A stretch of DNA of 64,000 bases from Nocardioides sp. T2.26MG-1 (lineage in GTDB: Bacteria; Actinomycetota; Actinomycetes; Propionibacteriales; Nocardioidaceae), in assembly GCF_950101795.1 (NCBI RefSeq), contig NZ_CATNLZ010000037.1, forward strand, positions 219,150 to 283,149, read 5' to 3'. Below are positions 16,418 to 28,193 of this stretch, in pieces; positions within the stretch are counted from its first letter, which is position 1, and each line of letters begins with the position of its first letter. Position numbers and translations under genes: made by a program. The notes under the pieces were generated by a model. It had not been told where the DNA came from. It saw only the letters and a list, made by a program, of their open reading frames with translations, and did not search any database.

Positions 16418-17334
16418 ACCAGCTCACGGCCCACGTGCTGAACCACGTGGTCGCGCTCTCGATCCCGAGCCCGTCCTCGGGCGTCTGGCACCTCGGGCCG
16501 CTGCCCATCCGCGGCTACGCCCTCTCGATCATCCTCGGCATCATCGCCGCGATCTGGATCGGCGAACGCCGCTGGGTGGCGCGCGGCGGGCGAGCCGGCG
16601 ACGTCCAGGACCTCGCCCTGTGGGCGGTCCCGTTCGGCCTGGTCGGCGGGCGGATCTACCACGTGATGACCGACCACGACCTCTACTTCGGAGCCGGACA
16701 GCACCCGATCGAGGCGCTGTACGTCTGGCGGGGCGGCCTTGGGGTCTGGGGCGCGGTCGCGTTCGGCGCGCTCGGGGTCTACCTGGGCGCCCGCAGCAAG
16801 GGCATCCGGATGCTCCCGGTCCTCGACGCGTTGGCCCCCGGCGTCCTGGTCGCGCAGGCGCTCGGCCGGTGGGGCAACTGGTTCAACCAGGAGCTGTTCG
16901 GCAAGCCCACGGACCTCCCGTGGGGCCTGGAGATCGACGCCGACCACCGCCCGCTCGGCTACCTCGACGACGCGACGTTCCACCCCACGTTCCTCTACGA
17001 GTTCTCGTGGAACCTTCTGGCCTTCGCGTTCGTGATCTGGGCCGACCGCCGATTCCGGCTGGGCCACGGCCGAGTGCTGGCGCTGTACGTGATGACCTAC
17101 ACGCTCGGTCGCGGCTGGATCGAGATGCTCCGCATCGACGCCGTCGAGCTCTCCGACGTCGGCGGGCTGCGTTTCAACGTGTGGACCTCGATCGTGCTGT
17201 TCGTGGTCGCCACCGTCTGCTTCGTGGTGAGCGCCCGGCTCCGCCCGGGCCGCGAGGAGCACGTGTACCGCGACCAGCGGCCGGACCAGCTGGACGAGCA
17301 GCCTGCACCGGGGTCACCCGGTGGTAATCTCTGA
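16414..17334 (+). CDS. lgt: prolipoprotein diacylglyceryl transferase
   Basis: This 306-residue polytopic membrane enzyme transfers diacylglycerol to the lipobox Cys of preprolipoproteins. It has about seven membrane helices. The family core is visible as RGGLGVWGAV and ALGRWGNWFNQELFG, with the essential Arg, Asn and Glu. The N-terminal SPSSGVWHLGPLPIRGYALS and the later TFLYEFSWNL also match. The start is GTG, overlapping the Sco gene. The C-terminus is an acidic, proline-containing tail typical of actinobacterial Lgt. Confidence 0.93.
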   Translation: MNQLTAHVLNHVVALSIPSPSSGVWHLGPLPIRGYALSIILGIIAAIWIGERRWVARGGRAGDVQDLALWAVPFGLVGGRIYHVMTDHDLYFGAGQHPIEALYVWRGGLGVWGAVAFGALGVYLGARSKGIRMLPVLDALAPGVLVAQALGRWGNWFNQELFGKPTDLPWGLEIDADHRPLGYLDDATFHPTFLYEFSWNLLAFAFVIWADRRFRLGHGRVLALYVMTYTLGRGWIEMLRIDAVELSDVGGLRFNVWTSIVLFVVATVCFVVSARLRPGREEHVYRDQRPDQLDEQPAPGSPGGNL

Positions 17335-17447
17335 ACCTCCGCTAGGGCCAATGTCGTCCCCTGCACCACTGCACTGCTGATTCGCCGGTGCCCGTCCCGA
17401 CAACGTCGTGGGGCGGCGCGGCGCTGAAGACGACGGGAGAATGCCCG

Positions 17448-21995
<4,548 letters not shown>

Positions 21996-22007
<12 letters not shown>

Positions 22008-22026
22008 GCGCAGCGAAGCAATGGAG
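21996..22026 (+). promoter_or_regulatory. intercistronic hairpin across the gltB stop and gltD ribosome binding site
   Basis: CTCCAT (21996-22001) pairs with ATGGAG (22021-22026). The stem spans the gltB stop codon and includes the start of the purine-rich gltD ribosome binding site. It could mask gltD initiation unless ribosomes finish gltB. The loop contains GAGCGCAGCGAAGC, a motif reminiscent of REP elements of this group. Confidence 0.3.
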
Positions 22027-22039
22027 GGGGTGACTCAGC

Positions 22040-23506
22040 ATGGCTGACCCCCGCGGATTCTTGAAGAACGGCCGACAGGTCGCCGAGCGGCGTCCGGTGG
22101 AGGAGCGCGTCCAGGACTGGAACGAGGTCTACCCGGGCTCCGCCGGGCGGGCGCTGCTGCCGATCATCACCGAGCAGGCCGGACGCTGCATGGACTGCGG
22201 CATCCCGTTCTGCCACCAGGGCTGCCCGCTCGGGAACATCATCCCGGAGTGGAACGACCTGGTCTGGCGTGACGACTGGGAGGGCGCGATCGAGCGCCTG
22301 CACGCGACCAACAACTTCCCGGACTTCACCGGGCGGCTGTGCCCGGCGCCGTGCGAGACCGCCTGCGTCCTGGGCATCAACCAGGACCCGGTGACGATCA
22401 AGAACGTCGAGGTCGCGATCATCGACAAGGCGTGGGACTCCGGCTACGTGCGCCCCCAGCCGCCGGAGTGGCTCTCGGGCCGCACCGTCGCGGTCGTCGG
22501 CTCGGGCCCGGCCGGCCTGGCCGCCGCCCAGCAGCTGACCCGGGCCGGTCACACGGTCGCCGTCTACGAGCGCGCCGACAAGATCGGCGGGCTGCTGCGC
22601 TACGGCATCCCCGAGTTCAAGATGGAGAAGAAGCACCTCGACAAGCGCCTCGAGCAGATGCGGCGCGAGGGCACCGTCTTCCGGGCCGGCGTCGACGTCG
22701 GTCGGCAGCTGCCCGGCGACAAGCTGCGTGAGCGCTACGACGCCGTCGTGCTCGCGATCGGCTCGACGGTCGCCCGCGACCTCGAGGTGCCCGGTCGCAG
22801 CCTCGACGGCATCCACCAGGCGATGGACTTCCTGCCGCAGGCCAACCGGGCGGCGCTGGGGGAGCAGGTCGACAACCAGCTCACCGCCGAGGGCAAGCAC
22901 GTCGTGATCATCGGCGGCGGCGACACCGGCGCCGACTGCCTCGGCACCTCCACCCGCCAGGGCGCGGCGTCGATCACGCAGCTGGAGATCATGCCCGAGC
23001 CGCCGGAGAGCCGGCCGGCCGGCCAGCCGTGGCCGACGTACCCCATGGTGTTCCGGGTCTCCTCGGCGCACGAGGAGGCGGGCGAGCGGGTCTACGCCGT
23101 CTCGACCCAGGAGTTCCTCGGCGACGACGCCGGCCACGTGCGCGCGCTGCGCCTGGTCGACGTGAAGATGGAGAACGGCAGGTTCGTCGAGGTCGAGGGC
23201 ACGGTCCGGGAGATCCCGGCCGACCTGGTGCTGCTGGCGATGGGCTTCACCGGCCCCGAGAGGGCCGGCCTGGTCGAGCAGCTCGCGGTCGACCTCGACG
23301 AACGTGGCAACGTGGCTCGCGACGAGCGGTACATGTCGTCGGTCGACGGCGTCTTCGTGGCCGGCGACGCTGGGCGTGGGCAGTCGCTGATCGTGTGGGC
23401 GATCGCCGAGGGCCGGGCCGCCGCGGCCGCGGTCGACACCTACCTGACCGGCTCGACGACGCTCCCGGCGCCGATCCCGCCGACCGAGCGGCCACTCCTG
23501 GTCTGA
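22040..23506 (+). CDS. gltD: glutamate synthase small subunit
   Basis: This 488-residue NADPH-dependent electron-transfer subunit feeds GltB. Two N-terminal iron-sulfur clusters are formed by CMDCGIPFCHQGCPLGN and CPAPCETACVLG. The FAD site is VVGSGPAGLAAA and the NADPH site IIGGGDTGADC. A second FAD contact comes from VFVAGDAGRGQSLIVWAI. It starts 32 bases after gltB with a strong GGAGGGGG ribosome binding site and ends before a strong terminator, so gltBD form a two-gene operon. Confidence 0.95.
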   Translation: MADPRGFLKNGRQVAERRPVEERVQDWNEVYPGSAGRALLPIITEQAGRCMDCGIPFCHQGCPLGNIIPEWNDLVWRDDWEGAIERLHATNNFPDFTGRLCPAPCETACVLGINQDPVTIKNVEVAIIDKAWDSGYVRPQPPEWLSGRTVAVVGSGPAGLAAAQQLTRAGHTVAVYERADKIGGLLRYGIPEFKMEKKHLDKRLEQMRREGTVFRAGVDVGRQLPGDKLRERYDAVVLAIGSTVARDLEVPGRSLDGIHQAMDFLPQANRAALGEQVDNQLTAEGKHVVIIGGGDTGADCLGTSTRQGAASITQLEIMPEPPESRPAGQPWPTYPMVFRVSSAHEEAGERVYAVSTQEFLGDDAGHVRALRLVDVKMENGRFVEVEGTVREIPADLVLLAMGFTGPERAGLVEQLAVDLDERGNVARDERYMSSVDGVFVAGDAGRGQSLIVWAIAEGRAAAAAVDTYLTGSTTLPAPIPPTERPLLV

Positions 23507-23518
23507 AGGACCTGGGTG

Positions 23519-23551
23519 GGCCGGGACCAACGACCCGAGTTGGTCCCGGCC
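23519..23551 (+). terminator. strong terminator after gltD
   Basis: GGCCGGGACCAA (23519-23530) and TTGGTCCCGGCC (23540-23551) form a perfect 12-bp stem with a 9-base loop. GTGCTTGTT follows. It separates the gltBD operon from pyk. Confidence 0.8.
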
Positions 23552-23597
23552 GTGCTTGTTACCGGGGAGTTCGGTCTTTTAACGATCAAAGTCGCGG

Positions 23598-23603
23598 TAG
23601 GGT
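23598..23603 (+). promoter_or_regulatory. -10 hexamer of leaderless pyk
   Basis: TAGGGT lies 7 bases before the GTG of pyk, consistent with transcription starting at the start codon. The purine-rich AGGGTGAAG could alternatively act as a ribosome binding site, so leaderless translation is likely but not certain. Confidence 0.5.
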
Positions 23604-23610
23604 GAAGCAC

Positions 23611-25083
23611 GTGCGTAGAGCAAAGATCGTCTGCACCCTTGGCCCCGCGGTGGCCACCCCTCGACGGATCCGTGAGCTGGTGTACGCCGGCATGGATGTG
23701 GCCCGTCTCAACATGAGCCACGGCTCGCACGAGGACCACGCCGAGGCCTACCGCCTCGTGCGTGAGGCCTCGGATGCGAGCGGGCACGGGGTCGGCATCT
23801 TCGCCGACCTGCAGGGGCCCAAGATCCGGCTGGAGACCTTCCCCGACGGCCCCGTGGTGCTGCACCGCGGCCAGGAGTGGACGATCACCACCCGCGACGT
23901 CGCCGGCGACGCGACGATCTGCGGCACGACGTACAAGGGCCTGCCGGGCGACGTCAACGTCGGGGACCCGATCCTCATCGACGACGGCAAGGTCCGCCTG
24001 CGCGTGACGGCCGTCGAGGACACCGAGGTCCACACCGAGGTGCTCGTCGGCGGCAAGGTCAGCAACAACAAGGGCATCAACCTGCCCGGCGTCGCCGTGT
24101 CGGTCCCGGCGCTGTCGGAGAAGGACATCGCGGACCTGCGCTTCGCGCTGCACCTCACCGTGGACTTCATCGCGCTGAGCTTCGTGCGCGACGCGAAGGA
24201 CGCCGCGGACGTCCGCAAGATCATGGACGAGGAGGGCGTGCACCTGCCCGTCATCGCCAAGATCGAGAAGCCCCAGGCCATCGACAACCTCGACGAGGTG
24301 ATCGCGGCGTTCGACGGCTTCATGGTCGCCCGCGGCGACCTCGGCGTGGAGTGCCCGCTCGAGGACGTGCCGTTCCTGCAGAAGCGGATCGTCGAGAAGG
24401 CCCGCCTCAACGCCAAGCCCGTGATCGTCGCGACCCAGATGCTCGAGTCGATGATCGGCAACCCGGCGCCCACGCGCGCCGAGGCCTCCGACGTCGCGAA
24501 CGCCGTGCTCGACGGCGCGGACGCTGTGATGCTGTCCGGCGAGACCAGCGTGGGGGAGTACCCCGTCCACACGGTCGAGACGATGGCCCGCATCATCTCC
24601 GCCACCGAGGCGCACGCGCTGCAACAGGACGTGCACCTCGCGTCCCGGGCGGCGCTCGCCGAGATCGACTGGGACCCGCACACCACCGGCGGCGTGATCG
24701 CCAAGGCCGCCGAGGAGGTCGCCGAGCGGGTGGGGGCCAAGTACGTCGTGGCGTTCACCCAGAGCGGTGACTCCGCGCGCCGGATGTCGCGGCTGCGCGG
24801 CTCGGTCCCGATCCTCGCGTTCACGCCGGTGGCGTCCACGCGGTCGCAGCTCTCGCTGAGCTGGGGCGTCGAGACCTTCAAGACCCAGCCGGCCGAGCAC
24901 ACCGACGAGATGGTCCGCCAGGTCGACGAGCAGCTGCTCGAGATCGGCCGGGTGCGCGAGGGCGACCTCGTGGTGATCATCGCCGGTGCCCCTCCGGGCA
25001 TCCCCGGCTCGACCAACGCACTGCGCGTGCACCGGATGGGCGACGCGATCAGCGGCGTCGCTCCGGCGTACCGCCGGGCCTGA
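23611..25083 (+). CDS. pyk: pyruvate kinase
   Basis: This 490-residue glycolytic enzyme makes pyruvate and ATP from phosphoenolpyruvate and ADP. Motifs are in order: KIVCTLGPA, VARLNMSHG, FADLQGPKIR, the active-site IAKIEKPQA, MVARGDLGVE with the Mg ligands, and KPVIVATQMLESM. The C-terminal allosteric domain (VVAFTQSGDSARRMSRLR) is complete. The start is a GTG that is probably leaderless. The gene is convergent with the broken LAGLIDADG gene; only 3 bases separate their stops. Confidence 0.95.
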   Translation: MRRAKIVCTLGPAVATPRRIRELVYAGMDVARLNMSHGSHEDHAEAYRLVREASDASGHGVGIFADLQGPKIRLETFPDGPVVLHRGQEWTITTRDVAGDATICGTTYKGLPGDVNVGDPILIDDGKVRLRVTAVEDTEVHTEVLVGGKVSNNKGINLPGVAVSVPALSEKDIADLRFALHLTVDFIALSFVRDAKDAADVRKIMDEEGVHLPVIAKIEKPQAIDNLDEVIAAFDGFMVARGDLGVECPLEDVPFLQKRIVEKARLNAKPVIVATQMLESMIGNPAPTRAEASDVANAVLDGADAVMLSGETSVGEYPVHTVETMARIISATEAHALQQDVHLASRAALAEIDWDPHTTGGVIAKAAEEVAERVGAKYVVAFTQSGDSARRMSRLRGSVPILAFTPVASTRSQLSLSWGVETFKTQPAEHTDEMVRQVDEQLLEIGRVREGDLVVIIAGAPPGIPGSTNALRVHRMGDAISGVAPAYRRA

Positions 25084-25101
25084 CCCTCACTGCTTCATAC
25101 C

Positions 25102-25150
25102 GATCAGCGTGTCGAGCCTGGCCACCGCGGCCCGGGTCGACACGCTGATC
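25102..25150. repeat. 14-bp inverted repeat at the 3' end of the pseudogene, possible terminator for pyk
   Basis: GATCAGCGTGTCGA (25102-25115) is repeated exactly in inverted orientation (25137-25150), with a 21-base spacer. It lies in the last codons of the broken gene and 18 bases after the pyk stop, where a bidirectional terminator would be expected. Confidence 0.5.
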
Positions 25151-25234
25151 GTCTTGTGGTTCGACTGCCGCCAGGGGACGTCGACGAGGTCGAGGGCCCA
25201 GCAGCAGAGCTCCCTGATGTCGGCAGACACATTC

Positions 25235-25295
25235 GATTTCGAGACATGTCGCGTGCCTCGTCGCTTCGCTCCGATGTACGCCGACACCCTCAATC
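25235..25295. repeat. REP-like palindromic element inside the disrupting insertion
   Basis: The 61 bases begin GATTTCGAGAC and end CCTCAATC, and contain TCGTCGCTTCGCTCC. This layout resembles a palindromic repeat I associate with actinobacteria (GGTTTCGAGAC, a GCTCGCT-rich middle, CCTCAACC). It is followed within the insertion by a second palindrome, CTCAGGCC (25308-25315) with GGCCTGAG (25326-25333). I cannot count copies elsewhere in the genome. Confidence 0.5.
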
Positions 25296-25999
25296 TCCTC
25301 GCAGGATCTCAGGCCTCGCAGGCTCGGCCTGAGGCTCGGAAACTGCCACCGTGGATAGTCGTAGCGCTTCAGCTCGCCTGCCACCATCCGGCTCGCCCAG
25401 TTCCTGACCCGGCTGCCGTCGGAGTGGAACAGCCCGCGGAGGAACGCGGCCGGGTGCACCTCGACGATCTGGACCTGCCAGGGCTCCAGCACGATCGGTC
25501 GTTCGTGCTTGCGGCCGGGGCCGTGTTGGGGGAACAGGCATGGCCAGTGCTTCCAGGAGACCGTGGTGATGATGCAGCCGGGCGACAGGCGGGTATGGGG
25601 GCGTCCTCCCGGCTTCACCGCACTCATGAGCAACTGGATGCGCGCGTTGTCGACCGGGTATCGGATGTCGTTGAAGACGTGGAGATTGAACACGCCCCGG
25701 CGGCCACGGCTGATGTGGCCGTCTCCGAGATACCAACCGAACAGCTCGGCATACGCCTCGCGGTCGAGCACCCCCTCTTCGCACCGCGGGCACGGTGTGG
25801 CGAGGTGCGTCTGACCGCGGGGGCGGCCGCGCCGCTGGTACTCGCGTCGCCACCGCCGGATGGTCTTGATCGCCACGCCGTGCATCGCGGCGTTCTCGGC
25901 GTCCGGCATCCCGGCGTCGGAGCAGCGCAAGGCGCTGTCGACGGTCTCCTGCGGTCGGACGTGTGCCATGGATTCAGCAAAGCCCAGACCGCCGACGGT

Positions 26000-26082
26000 G
26001 CCGGGTGTGGGACTTGAACCCACACGTCCTCTCGGACAATGGTGTTTGAGACCATCGCGTCTGCCTGTTCCGCCAACCCGGC
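26000..26082 (-). tRNA. tRNA-Leu (anticodon CAA)
   Basis: An 83-nt class II tRNA lies on the minus strand. The acceptor stem GCCGGGT pairs with ACCCGGC, with discriminator A. The anticodon stem ATGGT/ACCAT encloses the loop CTCAAAC (anticodon CAA, reading UUG). A long variable arm follows, and the T-loop is GGTTCAAGTCC. No CCA is encoded. The disrupted LAGLIDADG gene lies 30 bases beyond its 3' end, and the PdtaR gene is divergent. Confidence 0.95.
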
Positions 26083-26140
26083 TGGGAGCGCGCCACACGC
26101 TACCCGAAGACCGTGCAGCCATCGTGGCCAACCCGGCCGA

Positions 26141-26146
26141 TAGCCT
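26141..26146 (+). promoter_or_regulatory. -10 hexamer of leaderless PdtaR-type gene
   Basis: TAGCCT lies 6 bases before the GTG at 26153, with no ribosome binding site between. No convincing -35 is visible. Confidence 0.5.
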
Positions 26147-26152
26147 GGTGCC

Positions 26153-26767
26153 GTGAACGCGAACGACCAGTCAGCATCACAGCCGACGCCGCGGCGCGTC
26201 GTCATCGCCGAGGACGAGGTGCTGATCCGGATGGACCTCGCCGAGATGCTCGGTGAGGAGGGCTACGACGTCGTCGGCCAGGCCGGTGACGGGCAGCGGG
26301 CGATCGAGCTCGCCGAGGAGCTGCGGCCCGACCTGGTCATCCTCGACGTGAAGATGCCGGTCCTCGACGGGATCGCCGCGGCCGAGCGGATCGCGGGTGC
26401 TCGGATCGCCCCGGTCGTGATCCTCACCGCGTTCTCCCAGCGCGACCTGGTCGAGAGGGCTCGCGACGCCGGGGCGATGGCCTACCTGGTCAAGCCGTTC
26501 TCCAAGTCCGACCTGGTCCCTGCGATCGAGATGGCGGTCAGCCGGTTCGCCGAGCTCTCGATGCTCGAGTCCGAGGTCGCCGACCTGACCGAGCGCCTGG
26601 AGACCCGCAAGGCGGTCGACCGGGCCAAGGGCGTCCTGCAGCAGCAGCTGCAGCTCTCCGAGCCCGACGCGTTCCGCTGGATCCAGAAGACCGCGATGGA
26701 TCTGCGGCTCTCGATGCGTCAGGTCGCAGACGGGGTCATCACACACGGTCCCGGCATCGCCGGCTGA
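26153..26767 (+). CDS. pdtaR: ANTAR-domain response regulator (PdtaR type)
   Basis: This 204-residue protein has a receiver domain (residues 15-130) with the acidic pair in VVIAEDE, the phospho-acceptor Asp in LVILDVKMPVLDG, a switch Thr in VVILTAFS and Lys in YLVKPFS. A coiled linker leads to a C-terminal ANTAR domain (KAVDRAKGVLQQQ, EPDAFRWIQKTAMDLRLSM). ANTAR domains bind RNA hairpins and prevent transcription termination. In mycobacteria PdtaR works with the histidine kinase PdtaS; no kinase is seen here. The following gene is the livK-type lipoprotein, which has a hairpin in its leader. Confidence 0.9.
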   Translation: MNANDQSASQPTPRRVVIAEDEVLIRMDLAEMLGEEGYDVVGQAGDGQRAIELAEELRPDLVILDVKMPVLDGIAAAERIAGARIAPVVILTAFSQRDLVERARDAGAMAYLVKPFSKSDLVPAIEMAVSRFAELSMLESEVADLTERLETRKAVDRAKGVLQQQLQLSEPDAFRWIQKTAMDLRLSMRQVADGVITHGPGIAG

Positions 26768-26782
26768 GCCCGCAGAGCGGGC
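26768..26782 (+). terminator. weak hairpin after the PdtaR-type gene
   Basis: GCCCGC (26768-26773) and GCGGGC (26777-26782) form a 6-bp stem with a 3-base loop immediately after the stop codon. Confidence 0.35.
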
Positions 26783-26888
26783 CGCGGGCGGCGCTGCGGC
26801 GGACAAGCAGTCCATTCTGCTAGATCACGAATTGGCAACGACAGGGCACAAAGTCCTGGTCAACCCACGATTGTCCCGGGATCGACGC

Positions 26889-26939
26889 TAGTTTGCCCCG
26901 TATCGAGAGTCGATCTCCGGGCATGCGCATGCAGCCCGG
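26889..26939 (+). promoter_or_regulatory. putative livK promoter and leader hairpin
   Basis: TAGTTT (26889-26894) is a candidate -10 and would give a leader of about 65 bases. In the leader, CCGGGC (26917-26922) pairs with GCCCGG (26934-26939). The rest of the 199-base gap upstream shows no gene. No clear -35 was found. Confidence 0.35.
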
Positions 26940-26966
26940 GGGACAGTTGAGTCCAACGGAGGCTTC

Positions 26967-28106
26967 ATGATTCGCTCCAGCCGCATCCACCGCGCTGCCA
27001 TCACCCTCGCGGCGTCCGCGCTCGTCCTCACTGCTTGCGGCAGTGACAGTGACGGCGGGTCCGACGCTGCCGGCGACGGCGGTGACTCGGGCACCAGCGA
27101 GCTCTGCGGGAAGAACCTCGCGTACCTGGGCGCTCTGACCGGCGACGCCGGTGCTCTGGGCCAGAACATGGTCGGCGGCATCGAGCTGGCGCTGAAGGAG
27201 TACAACGCCAAGAACGCCGACTGCCAGGTCGACCTCAAGACCTTCGACTCCCAGGGCAGCCCGGAGAAGGCACCTGCTCTGGCGACCCAGATCATCAACG
27301 ACGACACGATCTTCGGCCTGATCGGCCCCGGCTTCTCCGGCGAGTCGCTGGCGACCGGCAAGACCTTCTTCGAGGCCGGCCTGCCGTCGATCTCCCCCTC
27401 GGCGACGAACGTCACGATCACCCAGCAGGGCTGGACCACGTGGCACCGGGTCATCGGCAACGACGACGCCCAGGGCAGCGCCGACGCGAAGTACCTGACC
27501 GAGACGGTCGGCGCGAGCAAGGTCTTCGTCATCGACGACGGCCAGGACTACAGCAAGGGCCTGGCCGGCACGGTCAGGGAGGCGCTCGGCGATGCGATGG
27601 CCGGCACGGACCAGATCTCGGTCGGCCAGACCGACATGTCGGCGACGGTCACCAAGGTTCAGGCTGCCGGTGCCGACGCCGTGTTCTACGGCGGTTACTA
27701 CACCGAGGCCGGTCTGCTCGCCAAGGCGCTGCGCCAGGGTGGGTTCAAGGGCACGTTCATGTCGGGCGACGGTGCGGAGGACCCGAGCTTCGTCAAGGTT
27801 GCGGGTGCTGCTGCCGCCGAGGGTGCGGTCCTGTCGGCTCCGGCCGGCCCGCCGCCGGCCGACTTCGGTGCCACCGGCCTCTACGCCACCCAGTCCTACG
27901 ACGCGGCGAACATCTTCCTCGCGGCGCTGGAGGACGGTGCGTCGACGGCGGAGGAGGTCAACGACTTCATCGGCAGCTACTCCGGTGACGGGGTCAGCGG
28001 CCCGATCACCTTCGACGAGAACGGCGACATCACCGAGTCGAAGATCTACGCGTACTTGGTCAAGGACGGCAAGCTCGACGTCCAGAACCCCGAGGTCATC
28101 GAGTAA
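26967..28106 (+). CDS. livK: branched-chain amino acid ABC transporter, substrate-binding lipoprotein
   Basis: This 379-residue lipoprotein has a signal peptide with lipobox LVLTAC, a Ser/Gly/Asp-rich linker, and a type I periplasmic-binding fold. Family segments include LGALTGDAGALGQNMVGGIE, VFVIDDGQDYSKGL, AVFYGGYYTEAGLLAKALR and ATQSYDAANIFLAALE. It captures leucine, isoleucine, valine or related ligands outside the membrane for the LivHMGF channel. A GGAGG ribosome binding site precedes the ATG. A strong hairpin follows the gene, typical where the binding protein must exceed the channel. Confidence 0.9.
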   Translation: MIRSSRIHRAAITLAASALVLTACGSDSDGGSDAAGDGGDSGTSELCGKNLAYLGALTGDAGALGQNMVGGIELALKEYNAKNADCQVDLKTFDSQGSPEKAPALATQIINDDTIFGLIGPGFSGESLATGKTFFEAGLPSISPSATNVTITQQGWTTWHRVIGNDDAQGSADAKYLTETVGASKVFVIDDGQDYSKGLAGTVREALGDAMAGTDQISVGQTDMSATVTKVQAAGADAVFYGGYYTEAGLLAKALRQGGFKGTFMSGDGAEDPSFVKVAGAAAAEGAVLSAPAGPPPADFGATGLYATQSYDAANIFLAALEDGASTAEEVNDFIGSYSGDGVSGPITFDENGDITESKIYAYLVKDGKLDVQNPEVIE

Positions 28107-28133
28107 CGAGTCATCTGAACGACGTGTCATAGG

Positions 28134-28167
28134 CTGCGGCCGGAGGGGGTGCCCCCTCCGGCCGCAG
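28134..28167 (+). terminator. 16-bp-stem hairpin between livK and livH (attenuating terminator)
   Basis: CTGCGGCCGGAGGGGG (28134-28149) is followed after 2 bases by its exact inverse complement (28152-28167). No T-tract follows. Its place between the binding protein and the permease suggests partial termination or mRNA stabilisation that raises livK over the downstream genes. Confidence 0.7.
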
Positions 28168-28193
28168 TCGGTCAGATCGACAGAGGAGACCCC

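Larger units (their letters stand above)
25087..25969 (-). pseudogene. HTH plus LAGLIDADG endonuclease-like gene disrupted by a 103-bp insertion
   Basis: The minus strand encodes a helix-turn-helix N-terminus (ALRCSDAGMPDAENAAMHGV, then AIKTIRRWRREY) and a two-repeat LAGLIDADG domain: LFGWYLGDGHIS and FLRGLFHSDGS, with WPCLFPQHGPGRKH between them. The frame is normal to YDYPRWQF (25340). The expected continuation, SNVSADIRELCCWALDLV and onward to IGMKQ, resumes in another frame from 25236. The 103 bases between (25237-25339) shift the frame and include a REP-like element. Removing them restores a continuous protein. The gene sits immediately downstream of tRNA-Leu and ends 3 bases from pyk. 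Confidence 0.75.

Noticed and set aside
17388..17447. Longer N-terminus for gltB
   Set aside because: The propeptide before Cys23 already has the usual length. The extra 20 residues lack family similarity, and GTG 17448 is placed after a GGGAG element.
25049..26131. A continuous 360-residue protein spanning the tRNA and the LAGLIDADG gene
   Set aside because: The frame crosses a functional tRNA gene and ignores the frameshift. The true gene starts near 25969, and its ending lies in another frame.
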